Source of the DNA: Sclerurus mexicanus
Taxonomy: Eukaryota > Chordata > Aves > Passeriformes > Furnariidae
Direction of reading: 5' to 3'
Assembly: GCA_013396755.1 (NCBI GenBank)
Contig: VWZF01004872.1
Coordinates: 620,001-684,000 of the forward strand
DNA: 64,000 nucleotides
The notes under the pieces were generated by a model. That model was given only the letters and a program-made list of their open reading frames with translations. It searched no databases and was not told the origin of the DNA. Of the stretch, positions 25,201-39,269 are shown in pieces; the stretch's first letter is position 1, and each line of letters starts with the position of its first letter. Both the position numbers and the translations under genes were made by a program.

Positions 25201-26827
25201 TTCAATGCTGTCATTCCATTATGTGCTTTCCACAAACACACAAAACTCTTTTCACTGAATGGCAGAAGTTTCAGTCAATAGCTCAACTGAGTATCACAGT
25301 TTATCTGGACTAAAAGTACAAAGCTTTTTTATACCTTTATACTCAGTGAATTTTTAGTCAATTCCCTGCAGCTGTTATTTCCAGCATCTTTGGTTTTGCT
25401 TACTAAGAACACTAATTGTGATTCTATATAGCAAATGTTTTCACATAGTAAACATTTGGCTCAACATTTCAAGTACAGTAAACTAGTCTCGAATAATAAG
25501 TGTACATATTTATATACATATGAAAAGAACAAAATTCACGAGCATTCTTCTAATCACAGGTGAGAGCAGTCGTCTCATAATATATACAATGAATTATTCT
25601 CAGGTGATACATATACAAATATTAGTAAAAGTTTGTCCTCAACTAGCAGCACAGGACTGAATTTGCAGTGCAGGTTTCTCCTCTTAACAGACTCAAGCTG
25701 AACAGTCAATATAGACCCTAAACATCAGAAAAAAAATATCTGCAGGCTTAAGTCTGGAAGCCACATCTTACTACATCATCACAAAAGATAAACTAAGATC
25801 CAGATTTTAAGCCAAAATTCAATAAGGCCTGAGAAGATTTACTTCACATTTGGAGACTCCAATTAAGTTTTACATAGGACAAAACCATTAACAGATACCC
25901 TCCTACAATCAGTCTAAGTACTGAGACAACTACTTTGTCAAATGGCATTAGCAACATGATGTATTCTGGGTTTTTCTTTGTTTGTTACACATTCATATTT
26001 TGCATCCAAAACAGATTATATGAAGAACTATTGTTCTTGACAATATTGAAACTTTACTCCCCCACACACTAGTCAGTAATGTTTCATGTTTTCTCAAAAG
26101 TTTTTTGACCTTATGTCAAAAATTTATATATGTCATGAATAATTAGACTTATAAGATCTCAACATTTCCGTGAGTATTGGCATGATGTGTGTCATCCTAA
26201 TTATGTCCTTTCCTATGGCTTCATTCTGCAGGTACTCCTTGAACTGTCAGATACTTCTCAAAGCAATAATGCTGCCAAAACACATAGGATTACTTGCCTA
26301 AGAAATGCAGTGCTTGAAAGCAAAGTGCTGAGATACATTAGGCCCAGAGGGGTGAACAGTGCATACATGATACATGCCATATTAGGATGAAAAAGCTTTG
26401 CAAAGGTGAAGTACAAATGCTGCATGCTGCCCCAGAAGACACAGCTCCCATGCCCACGGGAGAGAGTACCTTGGTCTCTGCACCACCCTCCATTCTCTAA
26501 CACTTTCCAGGTTCTCCACGGCTGACACCTTGTGGTGGTAACATGTTTCTCTGCACATCCACAAAAAGACTAACAATATCACACCTAGGCTGTGAACTGT
26601 TCAGCTAAGTGCCTAGCACACAAGGTAAATAAAATACTTGCTTTCACATTTGCTTCCATATAACAGTTTTCACTTTTCCTTTTCCAGCAGTTAAATACCT
26701 GCCAGGCAACATTCATGTCACAAAACCTTGGGAGAACAGCAGAAGGTGCACTTAGCTCTAAAGCTAGGTCTGTCTGTGCAGCAGATCATTACCACTCCAT
26801 GCAGTTTCTCTTAGAGCAATTGTTCTA

Positions 26828-26880
26828 AAAAAAAAAAAAAAAGAAAAAAAACAACCAAAAAAAAAACCACAAAAAAAAGA
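26828..26880. repeat. A-rich low-complexity tract
   Basis: Long A runs broken by single C and G bases. The opposite-strand open frames here read as runs of phenylalanine and are not genes. Confidence 0.85.
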
Positions 26881-28140
26881 ATCCCTGTTCTCACCTTGCA
26901 GTAACCTTGTAACACAGTCTGATGAGCTGCACTTCTCATCACAGCCTGCCATCCGGACTTTTGTCTTCCTCTGAGCTCAGTCCCGGTCCTGAGCCACCTC
27001 ACAATTGTTAATTAGAGGCACTGCCTACATGCAAAGTACCCTGCCCATCATCATTTATATTATAAATGCCTTTCTCCCCCTGACTTTCTGCTATGTTCCT
27101 GCTGCTATATGTCCTTAATTCAAATGCTTTACGCTAGGATGTGCCTTTAATAATACTTGAATGAAGAACAATTTTAAAGCAAACCAGACTGTTAGGGGTC
27201 CCCTGAAGCAAGTATGATTCCTCTTAGCTTTGCTTTCATACCTAGGTTAAGTAGTTAAATTAATAAAAAAAACCCATAAATTTTAAAAAACAAACAAAAA
27301 AACCCAAGCAATAAATGCTTAAGGACAAGCATTTTATACATTTCCTCAACAGCTACCCATACACTTGTGACTTCTTGCAGACTATCAGCTTTCACTCCAG
27401 CCTATCATTACAAGATTTAACTTATAAGAAAAATGAATGTAACACATCACAAAAGGAAAGTTTTAGCAATGGTAAACCAACTAAAGCAAGTTAGTAATGG
27501 ACACAACAGCTGATTGTCAACACATTCTGTTCTGCTTATATTGTAACAGCATGGTGGCATCAAAGAAAATGAGGCTTTTTTAACTGAAGAATTAGAGAAC
27601 CTTGGGAAATCAGCCAAATAAAAAGATATTGTATATACAATTGAGAAAAATATTGAGAAAGCGTATTCTTACAGATAGGATCCTAGGCTGGGATCCAGAA
27701 AAGCAAGGTTTAGGGTTTCTGAGGTTCTTAAGTATCCATGGTGTAATTCTCAAATCAGTTGCTTTGGCAATGACAGAGAAGAACCTATCAATGCAGATGA
27801 AGTGTTCTCTGAAAATTCTACACAACAGTTAAGCACTCAGCAGAACACAAATGTGCAGATGCGATCTACTTCGAACCTCCAGAGGTGCCAATGTATTTTT
27901 CAAGGCATCCTGCCAGTGACCCTTTGACTCTTAACAACACAAACTATTTTTCTGCTCTCAACTTTCCATCTCAGCTGAGGTCTCCAGTAGCTTGTAAAGT
28001 ACAAAGAATAAACCAGTCAGTGACTATAGCCTAGGAACTCCCTGGGACTCCCCCTCTGCTCAAAGAGGTAAAGGAGATAAAAATTCATAATAATATTGTA
28101 AATTTCTTCTAAATGCATTCAAGTTGAAACTTGCATAACC

Positions 28141-28310
28141 ATATTATCATTGCCCCTCTTTCCTGTTTAATGGTCAACTAACTTTAAAGTGCACTCTGGT
28201 TTCTGGTGCTTCTCTAATGCCTGCTTGGTGGGCTGACATGACACCATGCAGTGCATAGCAGGGTTCCCTGTGTCTCCAGAGGGATGTGGACATCTGCACC
28301 TGAAACTTCT
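28141..28310 (-). repeat. Inverted repeat, left arm
   Basis: Read on the minus strand, this arm aligns to 28784-28956 on the plus strand. A 25-base core is identical (28262-28286 here, 28805-28829 there; it includes TCTGGAGACACAGGGAACC). A second 19-base block with TGTCATGTCAGCCCACCA is also identical (28226-28244 here), at the same 17-base spacing. Similarity fades at both ends, as in old copies of one dispersed element. The family was not recognised. Open frames on this strand (for example 28167-28445 minus) lie mostly within the repeat. Confidence 0.75.
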
Positions 28311-28783
28311 GGAAGCCATAATAGCTGCCACTGGGAGACAGATGGGACAACAGCAGCTCTCGTGCAGAGAATGAGGGAAACCACCTTTCCCACAGCAAAG
28401 TTCACTTATTCCCTCATTTTCCTGACAGAGAATTGTGTCCAACAAGCCTCATTCTACCTACAGGCCTCTCATTTTTAGTGTCCTGGCCAACACTGACCTT
28501 TCCTCCTATAGCATGTGCAGCCAGGGTACCTCCTGCTCAGGGCAAAAAAAAATGAGTATCAGCAACAACACTGAGAAATCTGGAATGTGTTAGAGGACAC
28601 ATTCCAGCCCTGCCTCCAGATCTAGGAACTTGCTCCACAGATAGTGCCCCTCAGCCAGAAGTAGGATTGTGTTAGAGTCATGCAGGAGCATCTCTACTGG
28701 TATCTGACCTCACCTTCCTGCCAGACATGAGACTGCTTTCCTGAGGAAGGTTTACAATCTTGTTTTGTTTTGAAAGAAATTTA

Positions 28784-28956
28784 TATTTTAGGAGCAGAAC
28801 TTGGCATCCCTCTGGAGACACAGGGAACCTCCCTATTCACTGCATAGTGTCATGTCAGCCCACCAGGCAAGCCTTACAGAAGGACTGGAAATCAAAACAC
28901 CCTTTAAAATTGGTCCATCATTAAGCAGGAAAGATATGACAACAATAATGATATGA
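28784..28956 (+). repeat. Inverted repeat, right arm
   Basis: Partner of the arm at 28141-28310 in opposite orientation, about 470 bases away. The shared blocks are at 28805-28829 and 28847-28865; a weaker match continues through TTTAAA and CATTAAGCAGGAAAG near 28907-28932. The two arms could pair in a transcript. They may be two insertions of one unclassified element or a local inverted duplication. Confidence 0.75.
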
Positions 28957-28960
28957 AAGT

Positions 28961-31900
28961 CTAACTTTTTAATGCTTTCAGAAGAAATTTATAGTACTAT
29001 TTCTCATGGACCTCCAAGGCAAAAAATCCAAGCATCACCAACACACTACCCACCAAAACATCCACCACATATCCTGAGGCAGGGCAAAACAGTATGCCTA
29101 CGTTGACTCTTACAGCAAAATAATTCATGAAGACATTCAAGAAAAGAGTTCTGCTGAAGTTTTAATTCTTTTCTCTTGGGTACAGACAAGTATAATGATA
29201 CAGCACTGCAAATTAAATATTCTAATGCAAATCAGGTCCATTTCTGAATGTCACAGTGACCTGAGCAGCCAACCAGAATAAAATCTTGCCAAAATTCCCT
29301 CAACCAAAGGACAAGTTTAATGGTGCTCATAGCACACAGAACTGTAGAAATAGATTTTCTCCATCTCATATACAAGTGCACAAATCTTGAAATTAATTCT
29401 TCTGAAGAAAACGAGATGGCTAGCAGTCATATGAGAAACTAATGGGAATTTTAATAAGATACCAAAAAAATTTTGTGATGGACACAGCTATTTGATATCT
29501 CTTATGCTTCATTCTGAATTTTAAATAATTAATTTTAAAAACCAAACAAACAGTAATTGGGTTTTAATAATTGAGAGAACACCAGATAAGGAAACAATAT
29601 CCAACAAAGAGCAAAGGAAATTAAGAAGTAATGGAAATAGTCTTAGAAGATCCAGATAACTTGAAATCATATTTCAGTGTATTTCATTTTTTCCTCCTGG
29701 GACCTCATACACCCTCAAATCTCACTCATGTTCTTGCTTAGTTTCTTCTTATGCAAGACTCCAACATTTTTATGTACTGCAGCAATACTATAGTGAGTTC
29801 TATGACTTGCAGTAGTTAACACTATAATAGGATGAGTTTGTACTCATTATAAAGCAGTTCTGCTAATGATGTTCATGATCAGCCCTGTAAGACATACAAG
29901 TGAATTTAAAGATGCACTCCTGCAGATTTATCCTGCAGTAGGTCTTTGAACAGCACCCCATTTACCCCTGCCAACTCTGTTTTTGATGTGTGGCTGCATA
30001 GGCAAGAGGACCTGCATACAAGCATCATGGAGGTATGGGTCAGTTGTTTGCCAGCATTGGTTCTCTGTTTTACAAGAGTGTCTGATGTGGGTGGACACTG
30101 ATAGGAGCAATGATCACTGATGGACAAGAACACTTAATATTCCTTGTCTTGCAAGCCATTTAAGAATATCTGTTGCTTTATATATAAGGACCACAAGATA
30201 AAAGTCAGTCTACTGTCAGCTTTTTTTCATCACATGGAGGTCTGAAAGGGTGCCATGGATTTACAGAATTTAAAAGCCTGAATGTTTCTAAATACATAAA
30301 GGAATTTCAGAAGAGACTTGTGGAGAGAACTCATGAGAGATCTCAAGCAACAAGTCTGGATTCTCTTAGAGAGAATAAAGAAGCACTTTAACTCATGCCA
30401 AAAGCCTTTGAAAAAAATTGCAGTGTTTTCCCTATCCCTCACTGCCCCATACATTTGTTTATTTAAATGAGTCTAATGTGAGATTCTCAGATGTATGGTA
30501 TGCCTCTGATATGACTAAGCCAGGGGCAACAGGCTTAGCACAGAAATCACCAGGAATGTATGTGAAGTCCCCAGCTGGGCAATAAGCCCATTGATGGAGC
30601 CTCCAAGCTGCTGTCTGGAAAGGCTTCTGCCCCATAACTTCTAGTGATCACCAAAAGGTCTACGTGTTTAAAAGTTTCCCAGGGTCTGCAGCAGAGTTCA
30701 CTCTGTCACTCATGCTTAGCAAATATCAAAAAAAAAAAAATTACAGAACTATTTTGTTGCTGCTTTATTATAAAGCATAAAATTAATCAAAGGCACTCCT
30801 GTCAGCTGTGGGATAATGCTTGGTCTGCTGTGCTGAAAGTCAGCAGGATTATTCTGACTATTGGACTTAGTCAAAAAGCACATACAAGGATCCAGGTCCC
30901 ATACAACTAACAGGGGCTGGATATTGTTATATCTTATCTCCTACAGACCACCGGACAACTTTTATCCTTGGAGTAGTTGTACCTCACAAAGTGGAGTATA
31001 TCTTGTCCCCAAATATTTTATTACAACAGTGAGCAATAGCAGATAGAGACCTGTCAGCAAGCAAATCAGAGTCAACTCAGTAGTTAAACTGCTTAACCAG
31101 CTTCACTGGTCAGCCCTTGTTCTTTTTTCATAACAATGCAAATCAATTGACTGAGATTATTCCTAATTTTTACCACTGTATCTGAGAGAATAATCTCTCT
31201 TGTTCTTCTCAGGGGATGCCCAGAGCTAGATTCTAGCCTGCACAGCACATCTTTGCAAACCAGGAAAAGTCCTCCACAGGGACTTTATTTCCTCTTTCCC
31301 TACCAAAAGAGGATGTGGGAAATCTACTATTTCCTACTAGAATACACTGCACTGAAAAATCTAAAGTTGTGTAGGACTAAATTACAGTTCTTGAGAAAGC
31401 TGAAAAACCAAATTCACTTCTGTCTTCAATAGCACATACTATAGACCATTTACAAGGGCCTTTTCCATGTGATTTATCTCCTGAAATAAAATTTTCAAAT
31501 TGTTTGTTAGTATGATTTACTATTGGTCACCTTAACACCTGGCTATGCCAGGCAATGCTATCTAAAAAGCTAAGCCATGCTACCTTTAGGAAACGGTGTC
31601 TTGAAAGTCCTTTCACCTTTGCTGGATGAATTGTTAGGAACTCAGAATCACACTTCCTGCTTAGGAGTGTTGTTATTCAAAGAGTGATCAAGAGAGAAAT
31701 GTAAACATCAGACTGCTTCTCTCCCTTCTCTGAAGTCAGAGATGCTGCTCCCCACAGCACTACAAGAGTAGGACAATCACCCAGCTGTCACAGAAGAAGC
31801 CAGTAGTCAGCTTCTGCAGGAGGGCTGTTCAGCTCTCCTACCTCATACTCTGATATGAGCCAACAGAGACAGCAAGCAGAACCTTCGATGTCAGGTCATC

Positions 31901-32788
31901 ATTGACAGCTCTCCTTTTCCTGTGTTTACATGAGTCAGTTCCAGGCAGCCAGAGAAATCACCAATAGCAGAACCCATGAGATCTAGAGACTCGAAGACCT
32001 TCTTTTCATGCATCCTTAGGAAGAACTGGCAGCTTCCCTCCCTGCTTTGCCACTGCTGGCTGTCAGACTTACACCCTATTAAAACAAGATTACAGGAGTA
32101 AAAGCATACCCACAATCACCGTGTCAGTTGTTTAGAGTCCTGTAGTGATGTTGAATCACCCTCAGGAATCTCACTTAAGTCCTTTACTGTTCTTCACTCT
32201 ATACTGGTACTGCTTCAAAAACCCCTCTGAACTGCCCTTTTCAGGTTCTCATGCTGCCAACATAGCCATCAGGAGCCCTAAGTGCTACATTCACAAGCCC
32301 CAGCAAGGTCTAGGATTTTATTCTCATTCCTGAGCATGGATCTCCCAGGTGATTTAGCCCTATTAGTATTTTCTACCCAGCACACACATTATAAAGCACA
32401 CAGATACAAATAAGACAAGTTATAATTCTGCTTTCATGACAAGATCTGACTTTAAAGTCTCTCCCAGTAATAAGCAGAAACAACTACTGCTGGAAAGCAC
32501 TTGGAGAGAAAAAGCATCAGCAGCACAATGTAAATAATTAACGAAACCATTCTATTAGATTGCATTATGCAGAGAAGAATAAATCATCAGACAAGCATTA
32601 AATATTTCACGAAAGTTGTTGTAAAGCTGAAGAATCAAGTGTCCTTCTCTATCATTTCAGAGCATTGGAAAAGTCATCAATACATTTAAAAACTGCCACT
32701 TGTCCCCTTTGCAGCACTGAAGAGCTGGATTCTCTTGAGTTCTACATACACTGAGTATTCTACAGCAAGATTTCTAGAAGGCTGATTG
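28961..32788. other. Single-copy DNA, no gene seen
   Basis: No recognised repeat, exon or RNA gene. Open frames are under 90 codons. A short poly-A run lies near 30729-30740. Confidence 0.55.
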
Positions 32789-33272
32789 CCCTAGTTACAG
32801 TGGGTGCGACCAGTTTATCACTGTGTGGGTGTAACCAAAACTGTGTATTCTACACCCTCTGTGTCATTTCTCATTAACTGTTAATAATGGATCATTTGCA
32901 GCAGCTGCCCAGGGCACACCTGACCCCTCAGGCTACAAAACGGGGGTTTAGGAACTCTGAAATAGAGAAGTTTTCCTGTCTTCACACTAATAACTCAGCC
33001 ATAATAACTCCCCTCCAAGGAGGCATCAGCACTTCCACATCCAGCCTAAGGGGTCATGTCTGCTAATGGGCCATCAAGGAGTATCCCATGACTCACAGAG
33101 TAAAAATCACCCATTGTGAACCAACCCCACCCTAGCAGGAAGTATTGGGCATTCCCACCTGAACCTAAGCATGTATAATCTTGGGGTTTTGGGACTTCTG
33201 GTACCACTCATCGGATCCAGAGGAGGACCAGAACTTCAACAGGACTGTAACCATCATCCTCACCAACAGGTT
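32789..33272 (+). mobile_element. LTR-like interspersed repeat, copy A (3' truncated)
   Basis: This segment aligns closely with 39270-39824. Both begin around CCCTARTTACAG, share GTGTAACCAAAACTGT and CACCCATTGTGAACC, and reach CACCAACAGG. Copy A lacks about 50 bases after 33079 that copy B has, holds one 24-base unit (33237-33260) where copy B holds two, and stops at the ambiguous base at 33273, where A-rich sequence begins. The family looks like an avian endogenous retrovirus LTR, judged from copy B's TATA-like and tail region, but I cannot name it. Confidence 0.7.
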
Positions 33273-33273
33273 N
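33273..33273. other. Ambiguous base (N)
   Basis: The only undetermined base in the window. It sits exactly where copy A of the LTR-like repeat breaks off and a purine and poly-A tract starts (33285-33345), so the junction may be an assembly fault rather than a real truncation. Confidence 0.95.
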
Positions 33274-36200
33274 ATAAGAATTTCTGGGGGGAGAAGGAAA
33301 AAAAAAAAGAGAAAACAAAAAAAAAAAAACACCAAAAAAACCCCTTCACATCCAAAACCAACAACAATCTAATACAAACTACCTCCCATAGACACTTCTT
33401 TTGGCATCTCAAATGTGGTAAGCAGAAATTGAGGCATACAAAATCGTAAGTGGTTTCTGAAAACAGTGACTCACTGAGATAGTAATATTGCAGTTCTGTT
33501 GGTGAATGACTATTGAAACAAGAGACATTATTCAACTCCCTCGGTGATGCTCATCATCAATAAATATATCCTCTCCTCTAGAGAAAGAAACAAAGCAAAG
33601 TCTGACTCAGCTCCCTATTTATAGTGCTGCCAAATGTACATTTAATGTGGTATCATCAGAATTAATAAATGGCAAAGCATGGAGCTCATCCAGCCATATA
33701 ACTTGGTTTCCTAATCATTAGTTTTTCAGGAACAATGGATGTAGTAAGTGTCTTGTGATTTTTGCTAATGATACATTTTCTCTTAACAGGCTGATAAATT
33801 CTCAGTACTACCACTGACTTTACAAAACAGAAAATAATTCTTGCAACAGAGAGCTCACCTAGAACTGAAAAAGTATAAATATTTTACCATTTAACCAGTT
33901 TACATTTATCTATTTCAAAGTACATCTTTTTCAGATTTCCTTTTGTCACTTGCGCTCACTATCAGTAGGAAATCTGCTAAAATTTCAGCATTTTCTGTCA
34001 AGCTGTTTTTTTTTTGTCAACATTTAGCTGCTGCTTTTCATCCTACACTGAAATTCCAGGTCCTCCTGAGGCCTCATGAAACTAAGACAGTGCAGTACCT
34101 GGGGAAAAAAAAAAAAAACAAAACACAAGGTGGATTAGAGCACCACAATTGTCTGCTTTGAAATAATAGATGTAGGAAGCCCAAAATAACTACTAATCTG
34201 AACTGAGATCACTATGTGCACAGGGCCTGCACAAAAGCAAGACCAGAACATTGCATTTTAAGCTTCTGGCAATGTTCTACCTTCTATAATACATAGTAAA
34301 GATCTTAATATGGTATTCATATTTTTACTTCACTAGTAGACCAAAATTAAGCAGGTTGTGAAAGTTCTGATAGGAATAGAAATTATTTTAAACAGCAAGA
34401 GAAAATTTAGATTTAACTTCAGATAAGAGCTTTACCTTTTACTTATTTCCAGACAACTTTTGATGGTGGGAGAACTTGTGAATTGGTGCAATATGCAAAA
34501 TAATAAACTCTACGTAGGTAAGATGTGTGAAGAAGGGACTATTGAGAAAACTTAGTTTAAAACACACTATCATTACACATGCTTGTATGCAATAAACTTA
34601 CAGAGTCACAGTCTAAATTCTAGCCTTACTGATACAACTTTCTTGAAAGCATGAAGAGCGGACATTTCACGGTTTCTCAAAAACTTCAGCAGTTGTGTGG
34701 AATCAGAGCACTTCAGTGGTGGCACCAAAATGTAGGCTCCAAGTTCAGAACCAAGTAGAATACAGCAAAAGGTCCTGAAAGTCCAGATGTCACAAAAACA
34801 TGAAAAAACAAAGTCTCCTCTTCTTAATAACTGAATGAGTCAACAGTTGAGGATAAATTCTGTTAGTTCAGCAGTTACAGCTACAGTAGACAGCTTCATG
34901 GTCTTGGAGGTCTTGGGTTCCAAACCAGAAAGTGCTACTGACTCACCTCCACTGTGGAAAGGTGTTTGTACCTTATTTCCCGTTTTTCTTCATATTTATC
35001 AGTTTCCAGAGCAAGATACTGATACCAAGAACAGGTTTTACGCACAAAATTACTTACAATGATAGCATGATAAATGGGCAAGGCTTTACACCGCAGTGTG
35101 TGGTTGCGTCTTCCCTTTTTCCTGACTAGATCAGCCCTACTGCTTTCTCCCATCTGATCTTGCTCCTGACAGCCTTTACAATGCTGAAAACAACAAAACA
35201 TCTGCAGTTCATTATAAGGCCTGGTTGCACCAGTTGTACTGAAAGGGAATTGGTATGGTTTTCTTCCCTTCCCAATTTAGACACAAACAGGCAGCCAGGA
35301 ACAGCCCTGGCCAGACCACATAACATCATATTTTACCTGAGTTAATGGGCTGTAGCTAGTGCCACATGTGTTTTGTAATAGGGCCAGATGCATTCAAACA
35401 AAACACATTTAGGTCTGTGGTGCTGCTGCTTTAATCAGAGTTGTTGTTCTCAATTCTCCTAAAACAAATTAGTCAAAATGCCATTATTTTATCCAGTATC
35501 TAGTCATGCACTTTGCTATAATCAAAATATATCCAATCAATACCTTTGAAATTTTCATTTTATTTACCTAGCCTGTAAGAGTCTCATCAAGCCCTGCTAT
35601 GTCAAATCCAGTAGCCTGATTAACTAATCATCATCTTCACACAACACCCAGCACAGCACAACACTGTTACCTTCCCTTCTCTTAGAAAGCAATCCACATG
35701 ATCACATACTGAAGCACAAGTGAGATACAAAGCACTGAGCATATTATTTGATATTATTCTGCAGAGAGCATGTGTGCTCAGTTGTCTTCCAACCAATAAA
35801 GCAGAGGCTTTGTAGCTGACTTGTGTTATCCTGTAACACTGCATAGTTTAACAGCAAACTTGAGATTCAAATAGGCAAGCAAGGAACTGGACCATTTCCC
35901 AGAAAGTTCTCCGAAGGCCATCTATCCTTCTTAGCAACTAGTTAGCAACCAAGAGATGATTATAGTGGATTAAAGAATTAGATAATGAAACAAAAGCCTA
36001 ATCTGAAACACTATTGCCAGCATTTTACTGACACAGGGCCCATAGGATTTAAAAAAAAAAAAAAAAAAAGGAAAAACCACCACCAAGTGAAAAAACAAAC
36101 CAAACGCTACAATTTTCATTTTGAGACAAAGTGAACTCAAGGAGAAAGAAAAGGAGAGGTTGGGAGACACATGACAAAGACGGAAGAAATACCAGCTACT

Positions 36201-39200
36201 GAAGATCTCTCAAGAAACATGAAGGAAAGATATCAGTATTTTTTAGTAGCTTTAATGGCTCGGCTAAATTTAGACTAGTCAAATCTCCTGGAACTGCACT
36301 TTGCATTTGTGAACACTGCGAAAAATAACCCACTTAGAGCTGGGGCAAATTTACATCTAGCTCAAGCAAGGTAGAGTTAGAATATTCTTGTTCACCTCTA
36401 CCAAGGACAGATTCAGGCTGTTGGCCACACAAAATCCAGGAAAGGTGAAATAGTAACTGTATTTTGGATCCTAGGATCTTACATGCTACTCAAGTTTTCT
36501 AGACAAGTGGCAGTGCCATCATAGGGAAATATTAGTTGAGACATAATCCAGTACAGAAGACCAAAGGAGACACCACAGGAATAAAATGCATTTATGCAGA
36601 CCTTATAACATTTACACTACTCTCCATTATTCCACTCCATATGCTGGAGCAGCAAAGGCCAGGATGTCAGTTCAGAAACCCTAACTCTTGGTTCAAATGG
36701 GATAAATACTTGAGATTTCTAGGTAGAGCAAATATTAGTTAAGGCAAATAAAATTCCAATACAGTTTCAAACACTGGTGGCAAAATTCAAGAGGCACCTA
36801 ATCAAATAATCTGAAGGCTAAAGAATTTGTCAGGTACTCCGATTTTTATTTTTTTTTAAACTCATTGTCTGTGAAGTTTTTCTTCACTGTTTCTCCCTCC
36901 TATGTGAAAAAAAAAGGCAAAGAATGATTGACAAAATAAGAAGTCTACATGATGAGACCAAGAGAGTTCAAGAAATTCCAGATTTAAGGTTAACCAAACT
37001 CTCACTGTGCCCCCATACATTTATATTTTCACACAGTTCATAATGTACAGTGACCACAAACTAATAAGTCAATCTACATTAGATTTCAGGGGGTTTGTGC
37101 AAGTTTACAGACTTTCAAGAAACTTTGCTATGTTTATTCAGTTTTAATAGGTGATTGAATAATACCAAAAATCTTCTCTCCTGGTCCTTCAAAATACTGT
37201 TAACTACTTCCTTTCAGCTCCATCTTAAAAGTGATGGTGTAATTATGATTATTTTAGACTATTACATACACAGTCTGACACATCAGCTATTTACATCCCT
37301 TTAGGTTTTAAAATGCTGTAATTTTTAAAAGTATAATTTATTTTAGTAGAATTCTTTTTTTCTTATTTCCACCCAGAACAAACATCAGGCTTCTGGTATG
37401 TTACTGTTTCTTCTAGATTCCCTGTGATATGAGCTAGTGTTTATTAATAGTCCCAAATTATTGGGGAAGATATCAATTGCTGCATATTTCATTCAGCTTT
37501 CAAAAACCTTAGAAAAAAATTGTCTATTGTTTGAAATAAATACTTTGAAATTTCAAAACATACTATCACTATTACAACAACGGACACATGAGTTTATTAG
37601 TCTGCTGACAGACTATGTAAGTTCTGTCTGAGCTTAATATCAAGAAACACCACAAGGGAAAAATATTTTACTATTACAAGCCAAGATCTTCAAATTCTAA
37701 GTAATTCTTCAAAGAGTTAACAAATCTAAATTCTTTTAAGGGTCTCCCCTTCAGGCAAAATCAATATGTCAAACTTTGTTCTAAATCTATACAGATTTGT
37801 GATCACTGTTAATGCTCTGAAACTCCAGCACTAAAAATGCTTACAGTTCTCAAGCACCAGGTAAGTACTATTAGTTCAAGAGAACATGAAGAAACATATC
37901 ATATAATTTTGTTACCAATTATTTTTGCACCAAACATATTACCTATACTATTTTTTCTCCAGGCTGTATCTGGGAAATTAGTGGGTTTTCTTGGGTTTTA
38001 CCCATTTTCAAAGCTCTGTAGGTACCCCAGCATTATTCCCCACACCATCTCATACATTTGCAAAGGCTTCTGCATTTAGCATCATCTTTATATTTAACTA
38101 ATATGCTGTTTATTTGACTTTTCATAGAATTAATAAAGCTGTTAAGAAAATGCACTAAATATTTATCGCCATAGTACTATTGGACATCTCTCCACAATCC
38201 ATTGCTATTCCATTACAAATTTATAAGAATGCCTTTTCTGCATAAACCAATTTGGAGTTGGGACCTTAGCAAACTCCCAGATTTTCATTCAGAATGAACC
38301 TGTCTGACTACAACATGTTTTGAGCTACCATAATTCATCTGGTATAAAACTATATGGTAGAGAATATATTATGTGTGGAATGAACTTCTCTTGAAGAAAT
38401 TTACTCCTGATTGCTTCAGGAAGTTGCCAGGGCAGTCTGAGAGCTATTCAAGATTATTTTCAGGAATTCATGAATGCTGACTAAGATCTCTGCAGTTTAA
38501 AGTTTTGAGAGCTGGGGATAAGACAGGAGAAGAAACTACAGTATCATTCATTCATCTATAAAATACACTGGAACAAATAATAAAATGAACTTTTTACTTA
38601 TATCATACCTGCTTGCAAAGTGCATCATGAATTTGTCAAAAGCATTTAGTTTTCTTCTTGGGTATGAAAACAATGAGACTATAAGGATGAATAAGCACAT
38701 GAGGTACTGCAAAGGCTTTTCTTGCACAGAAAACAACTAATATGAAAACAAAAGCAGACTAGGTTAAAGACATACAAGTAAAATCTAAGATGAGGTACTA
38801 CCAGATTCAAGGCTTCATACGTTAAGAAATTTGTAGTCTGCTCACAAGCAAATACATAAGACAGCACGAAGATGACTCCAAAATCTAGAAAATCTCTTAT
38901 TCAATTGTTATTTCCTCTGATCCTGATATATTACAGTACTGCATTTCCAATTAAAATAATGGAGACTAATGATTTACAGAGACACCTAACAGCTAGTGAT
39001 TTTAACACCTACATAGCTACACTGACTCCTGTCAGTTGTGTCAGATGCACATAATCAGCCTTACTGAAAACAATCTGATATAACACAAAGAAAGGAACTC
39101 TGAACATCAGCAGCAGATATTTTGCTATAAAATTCTGGAACATTTTATATAAAAGATAATATTTGCCAAATTTCAGAAGGCTAAATAAGCAGAGTCACAT

Positions 39201-39269
39201 TTAAATCACAGCCCTTAAGAACTGATCCATCATGAACTGATGTGGCTCCAAATGTTCTTTTTCACTTTA
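33274..39269. other. Single-copy AT-rich DNA between two LTR-like copies
   Basis: The 6 kb between the two same-orientation repeat copies has no long open frame and no gag-, pol- or env-like sequence. It holds A-rich tracts (33297-33345, 34103-34116, 36050-36070) and a 12-bp palindrome GATCCTAGGATC (36467-36478). It reads as ordinary host noncoding DNA. Confidence 0.55.

Larger units (their letters stand above)
17591..28140. other. Single-copy AT-rich DNA, no gene seen
   Basis: Nearly 10 kb with no recognised exon or interspersed repeat. It contains a hairpin (22258-22285), a G-quadruplex motif (20032-20050) and A-rich low-complexity tracts (about 26828-26880 and 27268-27305). Open frames are below 90 codons and unrecognised. 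Confidence 0.55.

Noticed and set aside
26764..27002. Minus-strand open frames with poly-F segments
   Set aside because: They read through an A-rich tract and have no coding character elsewhere.
36050..36070. Poly-A run as the tail of a processed pseudogene
   Set aside because: No gene-like sequence or AATAAA lies upstream on either strand, and no target duplication is visible.
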